Positions 18,039-26,910 of a stretch of 56,442 bases of DNA are shown one piece after another. A program made the translations under genes and the position numbers. The stretch is from Methylomonas rivi (GTDB lineage: Bacteria; Pseudomonadota; Gammaproteobacteria; Methylococcales; Methylomonadaceae): positions 1 to 56,442 of the forward strand of contig NZ_JANIBK010000010.1 in assembly GCF_024505165.1 (NCBI RefSeq), given 5' to 3'. A model generated the notes under the pieces. The model had not been told where the DNA came from. It made no database searches and was given only the letters and a program-made list of their open reading frames with translations. Each line of letters opens with the position of its first letter. The stretch's first letter is position 1.

Positions 18039-18482
18039 TTAGGATGCGCCGTCGGAAGTTGACGGTTTGCAGCAAGCCGAAGCCTGCTCAAGTTGTATGA
18101 CTTGGTCTTCGCCGAACATCGGAATCGAACTCAGGGAATGAAAAGCTTCCCAGGCAATGCCTTGCGGATCGACGCTCCAGTATTTATCCGATTGCACGTA
18201 ACAGCAGGCGGCCTGTTTTTGTTCGGCAACCGGCAGAGCCGCGGCGGCCAGCGCTTGTTGCACGGCTTCCAGTTCCTGGTTCGATTCCACTTGTACGCCC
18301 AGATGATCCAGTCCCGGCCGGCGGCCGCGATTGGAAACGGCGAAATTGACGCGCGGATCGTCCAGCAGCCATTTGGCGTAATCGGCTTCGAGAACAGTGG
18401 GCCCGCTTTGAAACAAGGCGCTGTAAAAACGGATGTTTTGTTCAAGATCGTCGACGGCGATATGTATGTGCAGGCGTTTCAT
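18039..18482 (-). CDS. arsI: ArsI/CadI-family glyoxalase-fold protein (C-As lyase candidate)
   Basis: 147 residues, vicinal oxygen chelate fold: MKRLHIHIAVDDLEQNIRFY at the start and LDHLGVQV in the middle. Candidate Fe(II) ligands are His5 or His7, His60 and Glu112 (GIAWEAF). The vicinal cysteine pair Cys93-Cys94 in AACCYVQ matches the As(III)-binding pair of ArsI. ArsI cleaves the C-As bond of methylarsenite. CadI-type members are implicated in other metal resistance. A second pair, ACC near residue 137, may also bind arsenic. Its start overlaps the upstream arsC stop by 4 bases. Confidence 0.88.
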   Translation of the reverse strand: MKRLHIHIAVDDLEQNIRFYSALFQSGPTVLEADYAKWLLDDPRVNFAVSNRGRRPGLDHLGVQVESNQELEAVQQALAAAALPVAEQKQAACCYVQSDKYWSVDPQGIAWEAFHSLSSIPMFGEDQVIQLEQASACCKPSTSDGAS

Positions 18483-19018
18483 GATAATGGCTCCTCCGAG
18501 TTTGAATGTAAGCCGGCCGATGACGGCGTGGCGCCGAGTTCATCGAGTTGGTGTTTGAGCGTGATGGCGTCCAGCTTGTGCAGCGGCAAGTTACAAAACA
18601 GTTCTATGCGCCGCTTCAATAATATGTAGGTGTCGAAAAACAGTTTCTGCATCCGTTCTTCGTCGGCATACAGCATGGCCGGATCCGCCACGCCCCAATG
18701 CGCGCGCATCGGCTGGCCGGGCCAGACCGGGCAGGGTTCGCCGGCGGATTTGTCGCAGACGGTAAACACGAAATCGACGCGCGGCGCATCGGTGCCGGTG
18801 AACTCATCCCACGACTTGCTTCTCAAGGCAGCTGTGTCGTGATACAGGCCTTGCAATAGCTCGAGTGCCCTTGGATGTACTTTCCCGGCGGGATGGCTGC
18901 CGGCGCTGTAGGCGCGAAAGCGGCCGCCGCCGATTTGATTCAATATCGCTTCGGCCATGATGCTGCGCGCCGAATTGCCGGTGCAGATGAATAAAACCCG
19001 ATAGGTTTTGCCGGTCAT
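18479..19018 (-). CDS. arsC: Arsenate reductase, LMW-phosphatase type (second copy)
   Basis: 179 residues. The phosphatase P-loop CTGNSARS (Cys12) is at the start and the late VDFVFTVCDKSAGEPCPVWPG segment holds further Cys residues for electron relay. ArsC reduces arsenate to arsenite for export. It differs clearly from the other copy at 21181-21660 (CTGNSCRS). It begins 1 base after arsA ends and overlaps arsI by 4 bases. A longer C-terminal tail is of unknown use. Confidence 0.92.
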   Translation of the reverse strand: MTGKTYRVLFICTGNSARSIMAEAILNQIGGGRFRAYSAGSHPAGKVHPRALELLQGLYHDTAALRSKSWDEFTGTDAPRVDFVFTVCDKSAGEPCPVWPGQPMRAHWGVADPAMLYADEERMQKLFFDTYILLKRRIELFCNLPLHKLDAITLKHQLDELGATPSSAGLHSNSEEPLS

Positions 19019-19019
19019 C

Positions 19020-20795
19020 TCACGGCTCGGCGGGCATCCGCCGGTCGCCGGCTAGGGCCTGCAAGCGCTCGACGCCTATCGGCTCTTGTTGCAGCAGGGG
19101 GGCTACGGCATAGCGCTGGGCATGCCGACTGGCGACGGTATGGATTTCCCGCAATTCATTGGCGGCCCGCCGGCGTAACAAGGGCGACCGGGCACGACTT
19201 GCCGCGACGCTGGCATTGATGACCCAGGCCCAAGCTGCTATGCCGGCGCGTTTCAGGTCGGCCTGAAGATTGGCGGCTTCCAATACCGGCGTGGTTTCCG
19301 CCAGGGTGACGATCAGCACTTTGGTGCGTTTCGGGTCTTGCAACCGCATCAGCGGCGTGCTGTCGTGCAGTCCGGTCGTATCCATCTGCCGGCTGATTTC
19401 GCGGTGATAGGCGCCGGTCGCATCCAGCAGCAGCAAGGTATGGCCGGTGGGCGCGGTGTCCATCACGACAAATTTGCTGCCGGACTCGCGGATGACGGCG
19501 GAAAAGGCCTGGAACACCGCAATTTCTTCGGTGCACGGGGAACGCAAGTCTTCTTCCAATAAGGCGCGGCCTTGCCGGTCCAGCTTGGCGCCCTTGGTTT
19601 CCAACACATGCTGGCGATAACGCTGGGTTTCCAGTTGCGGGTCGATGCGGCTGACGGTTAGATTGTCCAGGGTGCCGTTCAAGGTCTCGCTCAAATGGGC
19701 GGCCGGGTCGGATGTGGTTAGATGTACCGGCAAACCGCGCCGGGCCAGTTCCACAGCAATCGCGGCGGCCAGGGTGGTTTTGCCGACCCCGCCCTTGCCC
19801 ATCAGCATGATCAAGCCATGTTGGTCCTCGGCGATTTCGTCGACCAGTTCGGATAGGTTGGGTTCATCGAGTTCCAGCGGCGAATCGACGGCGACTTCGA
19901 CCGTTGCGGCCGTATCGTCGAATAATTGCCGCAATGCGGCCAAGCCCACCATATTGTAAGGCTTGAGCATCACCCGATCACGCGGCAGCGTTTGCAAAAC
20001 GGCGGGAATGTTTTGCAGCGCGGCTTGTTCGCGTTCGTGAATCGCAGCGGCCAAGGGATCGGACTCGGTTTCAATCTGCGGCAGGATGCCGTTGATGACC
20101 ATATGTTGTTGCGATAAACCTATCGCAGCCAGTTCTTCATGGGTGCGGGCGACTTCGCGCAAGGTGGCTTGCTGCGCGCGCGCGACCAGAATCAAGCGCG
20201 TGCGTTCGGCATCGGCTAAGGCGTCGACGGCGGCCTTGTATTGTTCGCGCTGTTTTTCCAGGCCAGCCAACGGCCCCAGGCAGGACGCATCGCCTTTGCC
20301 GGCTGCCAGGAAACCGCTCCAGGCGCCGGGCAGTTGCAATAAACGTATGGTGTGGCCGGTCGGCGCGGTATCGAACAGGATGTGAGCGTAACCCGCCGTC
20401 AGCGCGCTATCGGTCAGCAGCGCGGTGAATTCGTCGAAGGCCGCGATCTCGGTGGTACAGGCGCCGGATAGTTGTTCTTCTATGCCTTTGACGACCGTTT
20501 CCGGCAACAGTCCGCGCACCGGGCCGACGATGCGATCGCGATAAGCCTGGACGGCGGCTTGCGGGTCGATCTCCAGCGCCGATAAGTCAGGTACGCTTTC
20601 TATCGCCGTGATCGTGTTACCGATGTTGACGCCGAATACTTGCCCTACATTGGAAGCCGGATCGGTGCTCACCAGCAACACTTTGCGGCCGGCGTCGGCC
20701 AAATGTATCGCCGCGGCGCAGGCGATGGAGGTCTTGCCGACGCCGCCTTTGCCGGTAAAGAACAAAAAGCGCGGAGGCTGATCGAGAAATTTCAT
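19020..20795 (-). CDS. arsA: Arsenical pump-driving ATPase ArsA
   Basis: 591 residues, two homologous halves, each with a ParA-like P-loop: GKGGVGKT at 15-22 and again at 333-340. The As(III)/Sb(III) site is complete: Cys113 in SGACTTEIAAF, Cys172 in DASCLG and Cys421 in RSPCTEEIAVF. These are equivalent to Cys113, Cys172 and Cys422 of plasmid R773 ArsA. Each half also has the DTAPTGHT signal. ArsA energises arsenite export. R773 ArsA works with ArsB; here the only exporter in the operon is Acr3. ArsD upstream should deliver arsenite to it. Confidence 0.96.
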   Translation of the reverse strand: MKFLDQPPRFLFFTGKGGVGKTSIACAAAIHLADAGRKVLLVSTDPASNVGQVFGVNIGNTITAIESVPDLSALEIDPQAAVQAYRDRIVGPVRGLLPETVVKGIEEQLSGACTTEIAAFDEFTALLTDSALTAGYAHILFDTAPTGHTIRLLQLPGAWSGFLAAGKGDASCLGPLAGLEKQREQYKAAVDALADAERTRLILVARAQQATLREVARTHEELAAIGLSQQHMVINGILPQIETESDPLAAAIHEREQAALQNIPAVLQTLPRDRVMLKPYNMVGLAALRQLFDDTAATVEVAVDSPLELDEPNLSELVDEIAEDQHGLIMLMGKGGVGKTTLAAAIAVELARRGLPVHLTTSDPAAHLSETLNGTLDNLTVSRIDPQLETQRYRQHVLETKGAKLDRQGRALLEEDLRSPCTEEIAVFQAFSAVIRESGSKFVVMDTAPTGHTLLLLDATGAYHREISRQMDTTGLHDSTPLMRLQDPKRTKVLIVTLAETTPVLEAANLQADLKRAGIAAWAWVINASVAASRARSPLLRRRAANELREIHTVASRHAQRYAVAPLLQQEPIGVERLQALAGDRRMPAEP

Positions 20796-20807
20796 AGACT
20801 GATCTTT

Positions 20808-21164
20808 TTAACAGCATTTACTGCCGCTGCAACAACCGGACGAGGCCCTTTCTTCAACGGCATTGATGGCAGCCCAGCGCGCCAGTTCGTTGCGATTCGG
20901 GTAACGTCCAGCCAAAGCCACTTCGCCGTCGACCAGAATCAACGGCAAGGCTTCCGCGCCGGAACGTTCCAAAAAGGCTTTGACGACAGTGTTTTCCGCG
21001 AACGCCATCGGTTGCTGGGCCAGGTTGAAACGCTCGATTTGCGCGCCGTTTTGCCTGGCCCAATCCAGGTCTGCGGAAAAATCCACCAGTTGCTGATCGA
21101 CGTCCACGCCGCAGACGCCGGTGCTGCAACACATGGCAGGATCGAAAATTTGAATAGTGCTCAT
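20808..21164 (-). CDS. arsD: Arsenite metallochaperone ArsD
   Basis: 118 residues. The chaperone triad Cys12-Cys13-Cys18 is in place (AMCCSTGVCGVD), as in R773 ArsD, and the C terminus carries two more pairs (SGCCSGSKCC). The thioredoxin-like body includes LPLILVDGEVALAGRYP. ArsD binds As(III) and transfers it to ArsA, raising its ATPase activity. It starts 16 bases after arsC and ends 12 bases before arsA. Confidence 0.95.
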   Translation of the reverse strand: MSTIQIFDPAMCCSTGVCGVDVDQQLVDFSADLDWARQNGAQIERFNLAQQPMAFAENTVVKAFLERSGAEALPLILVDGEVALAGRYPNRNELARWAAINAVEERASSGCCSGSKCC

Positions 21165-21180
21165 CGCAAACTCCCAAAAA

Positions 21181-21660
21181 TCAAGGTAACAAGGTGCCGA
21201 TACGGTCCAGCTCGGCTTTCAGGCGTGCCGGATCGTTTTTTAATTCATCAAGCGGTAAGGCCAGGAAGGTCTCGATGCGGTGGCGCAAAATGCCGTAAGC
21301 GGTTTCGAAAGCGGCTTTGACTTCCGCCTCCGTGCCTTCCGCGTGCGCCGGGTCTTCCACGCCCCAATGGGCGCGCATGACCGGGCCGAGATAGGCGGGG
21401 CAGGTTTCGTTGGCGGCATTGCCGCAGACGCTGATGACGATGTCCGGCGTCAGCGGCAGATCGTTCCAGGATTTGCTGTAATAGCTTTTCGTCGAGACGC
21501 CTTTTTCTTGCAGCAAGGCCACGGCGCCGCTGTTCAAGCGGCCGATGGGTTTGCTGCCCGCGCTGATCGCATGCCAGCCGGCGGGGGCCAGATGGTTGAA
21601 AATGGCTTCGCCCATCAACGAGCGGCAGGAGTTACCGGTACATAGAAACAAAACATTCAT
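21181..21660 (-). CDS. arsC: Arsenate reductase, LMW-phosphatase type (first copy)
   Basis: 159 residues, starting MNVLFLCTGNSCRSLMGEAI. The active site is CTGNSCRS (Cys7) and the relay cysteines lie in VISVCGNAANETCPAYLG, the thioredoxin-coupled pattern. It reduces As(V) to As(III). It sits directly after arsR, 30 bases away, and before arsD. The other arsC at 18479-19018 is only distantly alike, so the operon probably acquired the two separately. Confidence 0.94.
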   Translation of the reverse strand: MNVLFLCTGNSCRSLMGEAIFNHLAPAGWHAISAGSKPIGRLNSGAVALLQEKGVSTKSYYSKSWNDLPLTPDIVISVCGNAANETCPAYLGPVMRAHWGVEDPAHAEGTEAEVKAAFETAYGILRHRIETFLALPLDELKNDPARLKAELDRIGTLLP

Positions 21661-21690
21661 GGCGGATGGCTTTTGGAAGTGGAGGAAAAA

Positions 21691-22029
21691 TCAGTCGCTA
21701 TCGCAACAGCCGGACGTTTTACCGGCATCGAGACACAGTTCGGGATGCCCCGTGCAACATTCGGCCGTCAGATAATCGATCAGCGCTTGCATGACGGTTA
21801 AATTGGCCCGGTAACGCTGGAAGCGGCCTTCTTGGGTGACGTTGACCAAACCGGCGTGCGTCATCGCTTTCAGATGAAACGACAGGTTAGTCGGCGGCAA
21901 AGCCAATTCGGTGGCGATTTCCCCGGCGACCAAGCCGGTCGGCGCGCGTTTGACCAATAAGCGAAACACGTCCAGGCGGATGCCGGATGACAGCGATTCG
22001 AAAAGCAGGGTGGCGAGTTCTTTATTCAT
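21691..22029 (-). CDS. arsR: ArsR-family As(III)-responsive repressor
   Basis: 112 residues. A winged helix (VAGEIATELALPPTNLSFHL) forms the DNA reader. The usual alpha-3 metal motif is not evident; instead cysteines cluster at the C terminus (AECCTGHPELC and SGCC), a design used by several ArsR proteins for As(III). It should repress the operon. A 12-base palindrome caactatagttg (22042-22053) just upstream is the likely operator. Confidence 0.94.
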   Translation of the reverse strand: MNKELATLLFESLSSGIRLDVFRLLVKRAPTGLVAGEIATELALPPTNLSFHLKAMTHAGLVNVTQEGRFQRYRANLTVMQALIDYLTAECCTGHPELCLDAGKTSGCCDSD

Positions 22030-22041
22030 GTTATTACTCTA

Positions 22042-22053
22042 CAACTATAGTTG
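22042..22053. promoter_or_regulatory. Probable ArsR operator
   Basis: The perfect palindrome caactatagttg lies 13 bases upstream of the arsR start codon. It contains TATAGT, a plausible -10 on the minus strand, so a bound repressor would block the polymerase. Confidence 0.55.
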
Positions 22054-22081
22054 AAATGTGTAAATAAAAATTTCCAGCTCG

Positions 22082-22125
22082 GGCAACAATCCCGAAATAC
22101 GGTGATGTTATTTTTGACGAAACCC
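22082..22125 (+). repeat. Dispersed 44-base repeat, copy 1
   Basis: The block ggcaacaatcccgaaatacgg, then tgatgttatttttgacgaaa, then ccc. It matches 32635-32680 with a few changes. It lies between arsR and the PilZ-REC gene. No gene is inside. Confidence 0.75.
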
Positions 22126-22171
22126 CGAACCGGAAACGGCTTGGCCGGGTATCGCTTCCCCGGACCGCTGC

Positions 22172-23173
22172 CTAGGCATCAGCCAAAGGCGGCGGGTTGG
22201 CGTGCGTTTGCCAGATGCTGTTGATGTCGTTGGCCAGGGCCATGGGGTCGAAGGGTTTGGGAATCAGGCCCAGAACGCCCTGGCGTTTATAGGCTTCAAT
22301 TTCGTGATTTTGAATTTTGGCGGTCATGAAAATAGCCGGCACTTTTTCCAGGCCGGGCAGGGCGCGCAAGCGGTCCAGGGTTTGTATGCCCGTCATGCCG
22401 GGAATCATCATATCCAGTAAAAACAGATCGGGCGCAAAGGCCTGGGCTTTTTCCAGGGCTTGATAACCGTCGCCGCATACCTCGAGTTCGAAGCCGCCGA
22501 GCATTTCCAGGGCCATTTTCGCAACGGTCTGAATGTCCGGGTCGTCTTCCACGTACAAAATTTTGACTAGCTTGTGGCGAGGTTGCGGCGGGACGTCCGC
22601 TTGTTTAAAAACCAAGCGGTTGCTTTTAAACTCGTTGAGGTAAAAGCGGCGGTTGAATTCCAGGATATTGGGAATGGTGCGGGTGGTGCCGCAAATCGAG
22701 CAGTTGTATAAGGGTAATAAACCCTTGGCCCATTGGCCGGTTTGGTGGTCGACCAGTTCGAAAACCGACCGCTCCAAACAGGAGGGGCAGCGTAATTCGG
22801 CGCCGCTGGGTACCGACAGGTCATGCGCGGCGATATCGTCCAATGCAAGCTGAGAGTCGGGGAAATCGAGCGCTTGCTCCAACAATATTTTTACCCCGAT
22901 TCTGTATACCTGCTCCGAAACGGTTTTACACCAACGGACTTCGGCATGCAGTTGTTCCTTGGGCTGAAATTGATTTTCCACGATGATCAACAGCCGCTCC
23001 CCGACCGGCAGCGCCTTGATGACATCGAACGACAAGCCGGAAAAACTCATGTCGTGGCAAACGGCCTGGTAAATTTTAGCGCCCATCGCTTCGACGTAAT
23101 CGTCCTGCAACGGCGAAAACATCAAGTCGATACCGACACAGGGAAAACGCGGCTGTTTTCTGGGCGTCATCAT
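22172..23173 (-). CDS. PilZ - zinc ribbon - receiver (REC) protein
   Basis: 333 residues. The N terminus (RKQPRFPCVGIDL, then CHDMSFSGLSFDVI at about 38-51) fits a PilZ domain with an imperfect c-di-GMP motif. A middle region has two CxxC pairs, RCPSCLERS and NCSICGTTR, a zinc ribbon. The last 130 residues form a response-regulator receiver with EDDPD, LFLLDMMIPGMTG (phosphoacceptor Asp) and the Lys in LIPKPFDP. No output DNA-binding domain is present. It follows the hybrid kinase gene with a 4-base overlap, so it may be its partner. Combining PilZ, zinc ribbon and REC in one chain is unusual. Confidence 0.8.
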   Translation of the reverse strand: MMTPRKQPRFPCVGIDLMFSPLQDDYVEAMGAKIYQAVCHDMSFSGLSFDVIKALPVGERLLIIVENQFQPKEQLHAEVRWCKTVSEQVYRIGVKILLEQALDFPDSQLALDDIAAHDLSVPSGAELRCPSCLERSVFELVDHQTGQWAKGLLPLYNCSICGTTRTIPNILEFNRRFYLNEFKSNRLVFKQADVPPQPRHKLVKILYVEDDPDIQTVAKMALEMLGGFELEVCGDGYQALEKAQAFAPDLFLLDMMIPGMTGIQTLDRLRALPGLEKVPAIFMTAKIQNHEIEAYKRQGVLGLIPKPFDPMALANDINSIWQTHANPPPLADA

Positions 23174-25032
23174 TTTATCGCGGCTTTAATGGTTTGAATC
23201 AGCTTGAAGTTGCTGGTGACGGATTTAACCAGTGCCGCGCTGACTTGGCTGGCCACGCCTTCTCCCACGTCTTGGGCGGAAAAAATCACCACTTTGGTGT
23301 GCGGGTGGCGCTGCCTGATTTCCGGCAACAGGGTCAGGCCGCTGCCGTCGGGCAGGCCCACATCCAGCAGCACCAAGTCGAACTGTTGCCGGCTCAATTG
23401 TTGCCTGGCTTCCCGCAAACTGCCGGCGGCCACTACGTCGGCGGTATCCGTGAGAATCAGTTCGACGATCTTGCGCACATCGGCTTCGTCCTCAACCTGC
23501 AAAACCAACGGCCGCCGGGAATGCCGGGCGGCCGATTGGATACCCTGGACGGCGTCGATCAGCTTTTGACTGTCTATGGGTTTTTGCAGCCAATCCACCA
23601 CGCCTTGATTGATGCAGGTGTTGTCGGCGTATTTTTTATTATCGTCGACGGAAACGATCACCACCGGGATATCATCCCCCTGGTTTTGCAATTCCTTCAG
23701 AAAGTCCAGTCCGGACTGCCCCGGTAAAATAATATCCAGGGTGATCGCTTCGTAATGGTTTTGCTGCAATAACTGTTTGGCCTGGATGGTGTCATAGGCA
23801 ATTTCGGCGTTGAAACCGGCATCGAACAGAATGCGTTTAATCAGGTGCGCCACATCGGGGTCGTCTTCGATAATCAAAATCGTTGCCGCGGCGGCGGGAT
23901 CGATGGGCAATTGCTCTTTAATGTCGTTGATGGACTGCAAGGGCAAGTCGACATGAAATGTAGTGCCCGCGCCCTCGGCGGTTTCCACGCCGATTTTGCC
24001 TTGGTGTTTTTCTACGATGGCCTTGGCTATGCTTAAACCCAGACCGGTGCCGCCGGTGTGGCGTTTGTCGCTGCCGTCGACCTGAGAGAACTTGTCGAAC
24101 AAGCGCGGCAGGAACTCCCGCGGAATGCCGGCGCCGTGGTCGGCGATACTGATGCGGGCAAAGCCCGGGCGGAGGTTCAACGACACGTCGACCGTGCCGT
24201 TTTTCGGAGAGAATTTGGCGGCGTTGGACAATAAATTGTTGATGACCTGGATTAAGCGGTCCGGGTCCGCATTGACCTGTACCAGACGGTCGGCGGCGCT
24301 GAAGGCAAACTGTATTTGATGTTCCACCGCATAACTGCTGCAATCGGTTATGGCTTTCTCGATCAAATCGGCCAAAACCAGGCGCTTGAAATCGAAGCGC
24401 AGATGGCCAGATTCGATTTTTTCGATGTCCAGAATATCGTTGATCAGCAGCAGCAGGCGTTCGGTGTTGTTGGTGGCTATGGTCAATAACGCGTTAACCT
24501 TGTCCGGCAGGGGGCCGCAAAGGCCGCTGTTGATCAGGCCCAGGGCGCCGCGAATTGACGTCAGCGGGGTACGTAATTCATGGCTGACGGTGGATATGAA
24601 TTCGTTTTTCAGGCGTTCTATTTTTTTGCGTTCGGTGATGTCCTTGATCAGGCCGGTAAATTGCAACTCGCCGTCCTGCCACATCTCGCTGACGGCCAGT
24701 TCGATCGGAAAGGTCGAGCCGTCCTTGCGCAGCGCCATCACTTCGCGGTCGGTGCCGATAATGTGTTTGTGCCCGGTGTTGATGTAGCGGTCCATGTATT
24801 TGTCATGCTCGTCGCTGTGGGGCTGCGGCATCAACATATTGATTTTTTCCCCTATGACTTCGCGGGCGGGGTAACCGAAAATTAATTCGGCGGCCGGATT
24901 GAAGGTTTTGACGATGCCTTGCCGGTCTATGGTAATCAGGGCATCGCTTAAGGTATTCAATAAGGTGCGATGCCGTATCTCCCAGTTTTTGATCTGGTTT
25001 TGCAGGTCGTCGATGAGGCTGTCTGTCGTCAT
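23170..25032 (-). CDS. Hybrid sensor: PAS - histidine kinase - REC - REC
   Basis: 620 residues, no clear membrane segment, so probably cytosolic. PAS (about 21-135: LLNTLSDALITIDRQGIVKT, IFGYPAREVIGE) senses an unknown signal. Histidine kinase: STVSHELRTPL with His151, N-box NNLLSNAAKFSP, then the GAGIPREFLPRLFDKF and GGTGLGLSIAKAI boxes. Two REC domains follow, with EDDPD...ITLDIILPGQSG and VEDEAD...VLLDVGLPDGSG. It begins 18 bases after the previous gene ends and overlaps the next by 4 bases. Confidence 0.92.
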   Translation of the reverse strand: MTTDSLIDDLQNQIKNWEIRHRTLLNTLSDALITIDRQGIVKTFNPAAELIFGYPAREVIGEKINMLMPQPHSDEHDKYMDRYINTGHKHIIGTDREVMALRKDGSTFPIELAVSEMWQDGELQFTGLIKDITERKKIERLKNEFISTVSHELRTPLTSIRGALGLINSGLCGPLPDKVNALLTIATNNTERLLLLINDILDIEKIESGHLRFDFKRLVLADLIEKAITDCSSYAVEHQIQFAFSAADRLVQVNADPDRLIQVINNLLSNAAKFSPKNGTVDVSLNLRPGFARISIADHGAGIPREFLPRLFDKFSQVDGSDKRHTGGTGLGLSIAKAIVEKHQGKIGVETAEGAGTTFHVDLPLQSINDIKEQLPIDPAAAATILIIEDDPDVAHLIKRILFDAGFNAEIAYDTIQAKQLLQQNHYEAITLDIILPGQSGLDFLKELQNQGDDIPVVIVSVDDNKKYADNTCINQGVVDWLQKPIDSQKLIDAVQGIQSAARHSRRPLVLQVEDEADVRKIVELILTDTADVVAAGSLREARQQLSRQQFDLVLLDVGLPDGSGLTLLPEIRQRHPHTKVVIFSAQDVGEGVASQVSAALVKSVTSNFKLIQTIKAAIK

Positions 25033-25050
25033 AAGGGATTCCGAGCTGAA

Positions 25051-26910
25051 TTATTCCAAGGAGAGCGGCAATTCTATCCAAAACGTCGAGCCGTCACCCA
25101 ATTGACTGTCGAGGCCGATGCGGCCGTTCATCAGTTTCAGCAGCTGGCTGCAAATCGACAGGCCGATACCGAGGCCGTCTATGCCCAGTTGCGCCGCATT
25201 TAAACGCTCGAATGCTTCGAACACGATCTCGGCGTCCTCGGGGGCGATGCCGATACCGGTATCGGTCACGCTTATTCGCAACATATTGTTGGCGCGTTGT
25301 TGCATGTTTATCCATACCTGACCGGCGGGTTTATTGTATTTGATGGCATTGGACAGCAGATTGGCCAGGATTTGTTCCAGCCTGCGCCGGTCGGCCCGCA
25401 CGTAAACCCCGGGTTGCGGCGCGAAGCGGGCGTGCACGCCGATACCGGTTTCGAGTCCCAGCATGGCGGCATTGGCGGAGGCCCGGTTCAACAAGGGAAG
25501 AATATCAAGCGATTCGCTATTCAACGTGAAGCGGCCGGTTGCCAGTTGCACTTGTTCCGCAAGTTCTTCGATCATGGCCAGCTGGGTATGGCCGGCCTTG
25601 ACAATTTCCTTGACCATGTCTTGCTGTTCGGCATGCAGGCCGCCGTCCATTTGCAACAATTCGCTAAAGCCCAGTATCAGGTTGAGCGGCGCTTTCAATT
25701 CATGTACCACATAGGTCAGGAAATCGCTTTGCGATTTACGTAGGCGTTCGGAGCGCTGCTGGGCGGTTTTCAGCTGCTGGTGCAGGGTACGGATTTGCTC
25801 GAGCCGGCGTAAGCGGTAGGACAGCTTTTCCAGCAGATAACAATCCGGATCGGTTTTGCGGATGAATTCGTCGCCGCCGCTGCCCAAGGCGCAAAGCTCC
25901 TGGTCGATGTCGGTGCCCGTGGTTAAAAACAGGATGGGCATGATGTTATGGCAGCAACACTGGCGAATGGCTTTCGCCAGTTCGATGCCGCTGCAATCCG
26001 GCATATAAATGTCCAGAATCAGCAGGTCGGGTTTGAATGCTTCCAATACCTCGAAAACGCGCAGCGGTTCGTTGAGAACCCGGCTTTGATAACCGGCGGC
26101 CCTGATGATGCCGGCTATGTATTCGGCACCGATGGCATCGTCATCGACGATCAGGATCTTTTGGCGGGAGGTGGGGGTCAGGTATTGGGCGACCGTGTCC
26201 AGTAAAAAATCCCGGTTTACGGGGGTTAGCCAATAATCGCTGGCGCCCGCCCGCACCGCTTCCAGTCTGGATAAGGTGTCGCCGCGTTCCGACACGAAAA
26301 TCAGGGGCGGGAAATCCTTGATATCGGCTTTGAGTTTATGGATGCCGGGCTGGCCAGTACCGGGGCTATTCAATGCCGCGTCCATGATAATCATCGAGGG
26401 TAGCTTGCGCTGGTTGCCGATGCTCTCGGCAAATGCTTTTAGATCGGGCTGGCGGTTGATCGAATAGCCGTTTTCGCCGAGTACGCCGGCAAACCATTCG
26501 GTTTGCGGATTTTCCGGGGCAATCAGGCAAATGGCTTTATCGTTTTTGCCGATGGTCGTTTTTGCCAAATAGTAACTATCGATTTGGTTAACATTTGCCA
26601 GATATTGCTGGATGGCGGTTTCCAGGCGGCCGAATAAAATAACGATGATGCGTTGGTTTTCATCCCTCGAATCTGTCGATTCCTGCGCATAGCGGTTTTC
26701 CAGATTGCGGGCCAGTTCGCTGATGTGATTGGCTTTGAAGGTGCCCGCCAAACCCGCCAGGCGGTGTAGCGCCTGGCGCAGTTGCGTGGGATCGCCGCCT
26801 CCCGGTTGTCGGGTTTGATTGTGGTATAAGGTTTTAATTTCCTGAAAACGCGCCGGCAAATCAGCGGCGAATTTTTTTCGCAATACCTCCAATTGGCTGG
26901 CAAACTGCAT
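25051..26910 (-). CDS. Hpt - REC-like - REC - histidine kinase protein
   Basis: 619 residues. The N-terminal Hpt domain has LHRLAGLAGTF with His49. A degenerate receiver (about 125-235) is followed by a good one (about 250-370) with DDD and LLILDIYMPDCSG. The kinase core follows: LTYVVHELKAPLN, ILANLLSNAIKY, GIGIAPEDAEIVFEAF and GLGIGLSICSQLL. Hpt, REC and kinase in reversed order suggests an internal phosphorelay or a kinase controlled by its own receivers. First gene of the three-gene minus-strand unit. Confidence 0.88.
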   Translation of the reverse strand: MQFASQLEVLRKKFAADLPARFQEIKTLYHNQTRQPGGGDPTQLRQALHRLAGLAGTFKANHISELARNLENRYAQESTDSRDENQRIIVILFGRLETAIQQYLANVNQIDSYYLAKTTIGKNDKAICLIAPENPQTEWFAGVLGENGYSINRQPDLKAFAESIGNQRKLPSMIIMDAALNSPGTGQPGIHKLKADIKDFPPLIFVSERGDTLSRLEAVRAGASDYWLTPVNRDFLLDTVAQYLTPTSRQKILIVDDDAIGAEYIAGIIRAAGYQSRVLNEPLRVFEVLEAFKPDLLILDIYMPDCSGIELAKAIRQCCCHNIMPILFLTTGTDIDQELCALGSGGDEFIRKTDPDCYLLEKLSYRLRRLEQIRTLHQQLKTAQQRSERLRKSQSDFLTYVVHELKAPLNLILGFSELLQMDGGLHAEQQDMVKEIVKAGHTQLAMIEELAEQVQLATGRFTLNSESLDILPLLNRASANAAMLGLETGIGVHARFAPQPGVYVRADRRRLEQILANLLSNAIKYNKPAGQVWINMQQRANNMLRISVTDTGIGIAPEDAEIVFEAFERLNAAQLGIDGLGIGLSICSQLLKLMNGRIGLDSQLGDGSTFWIELPLSLE

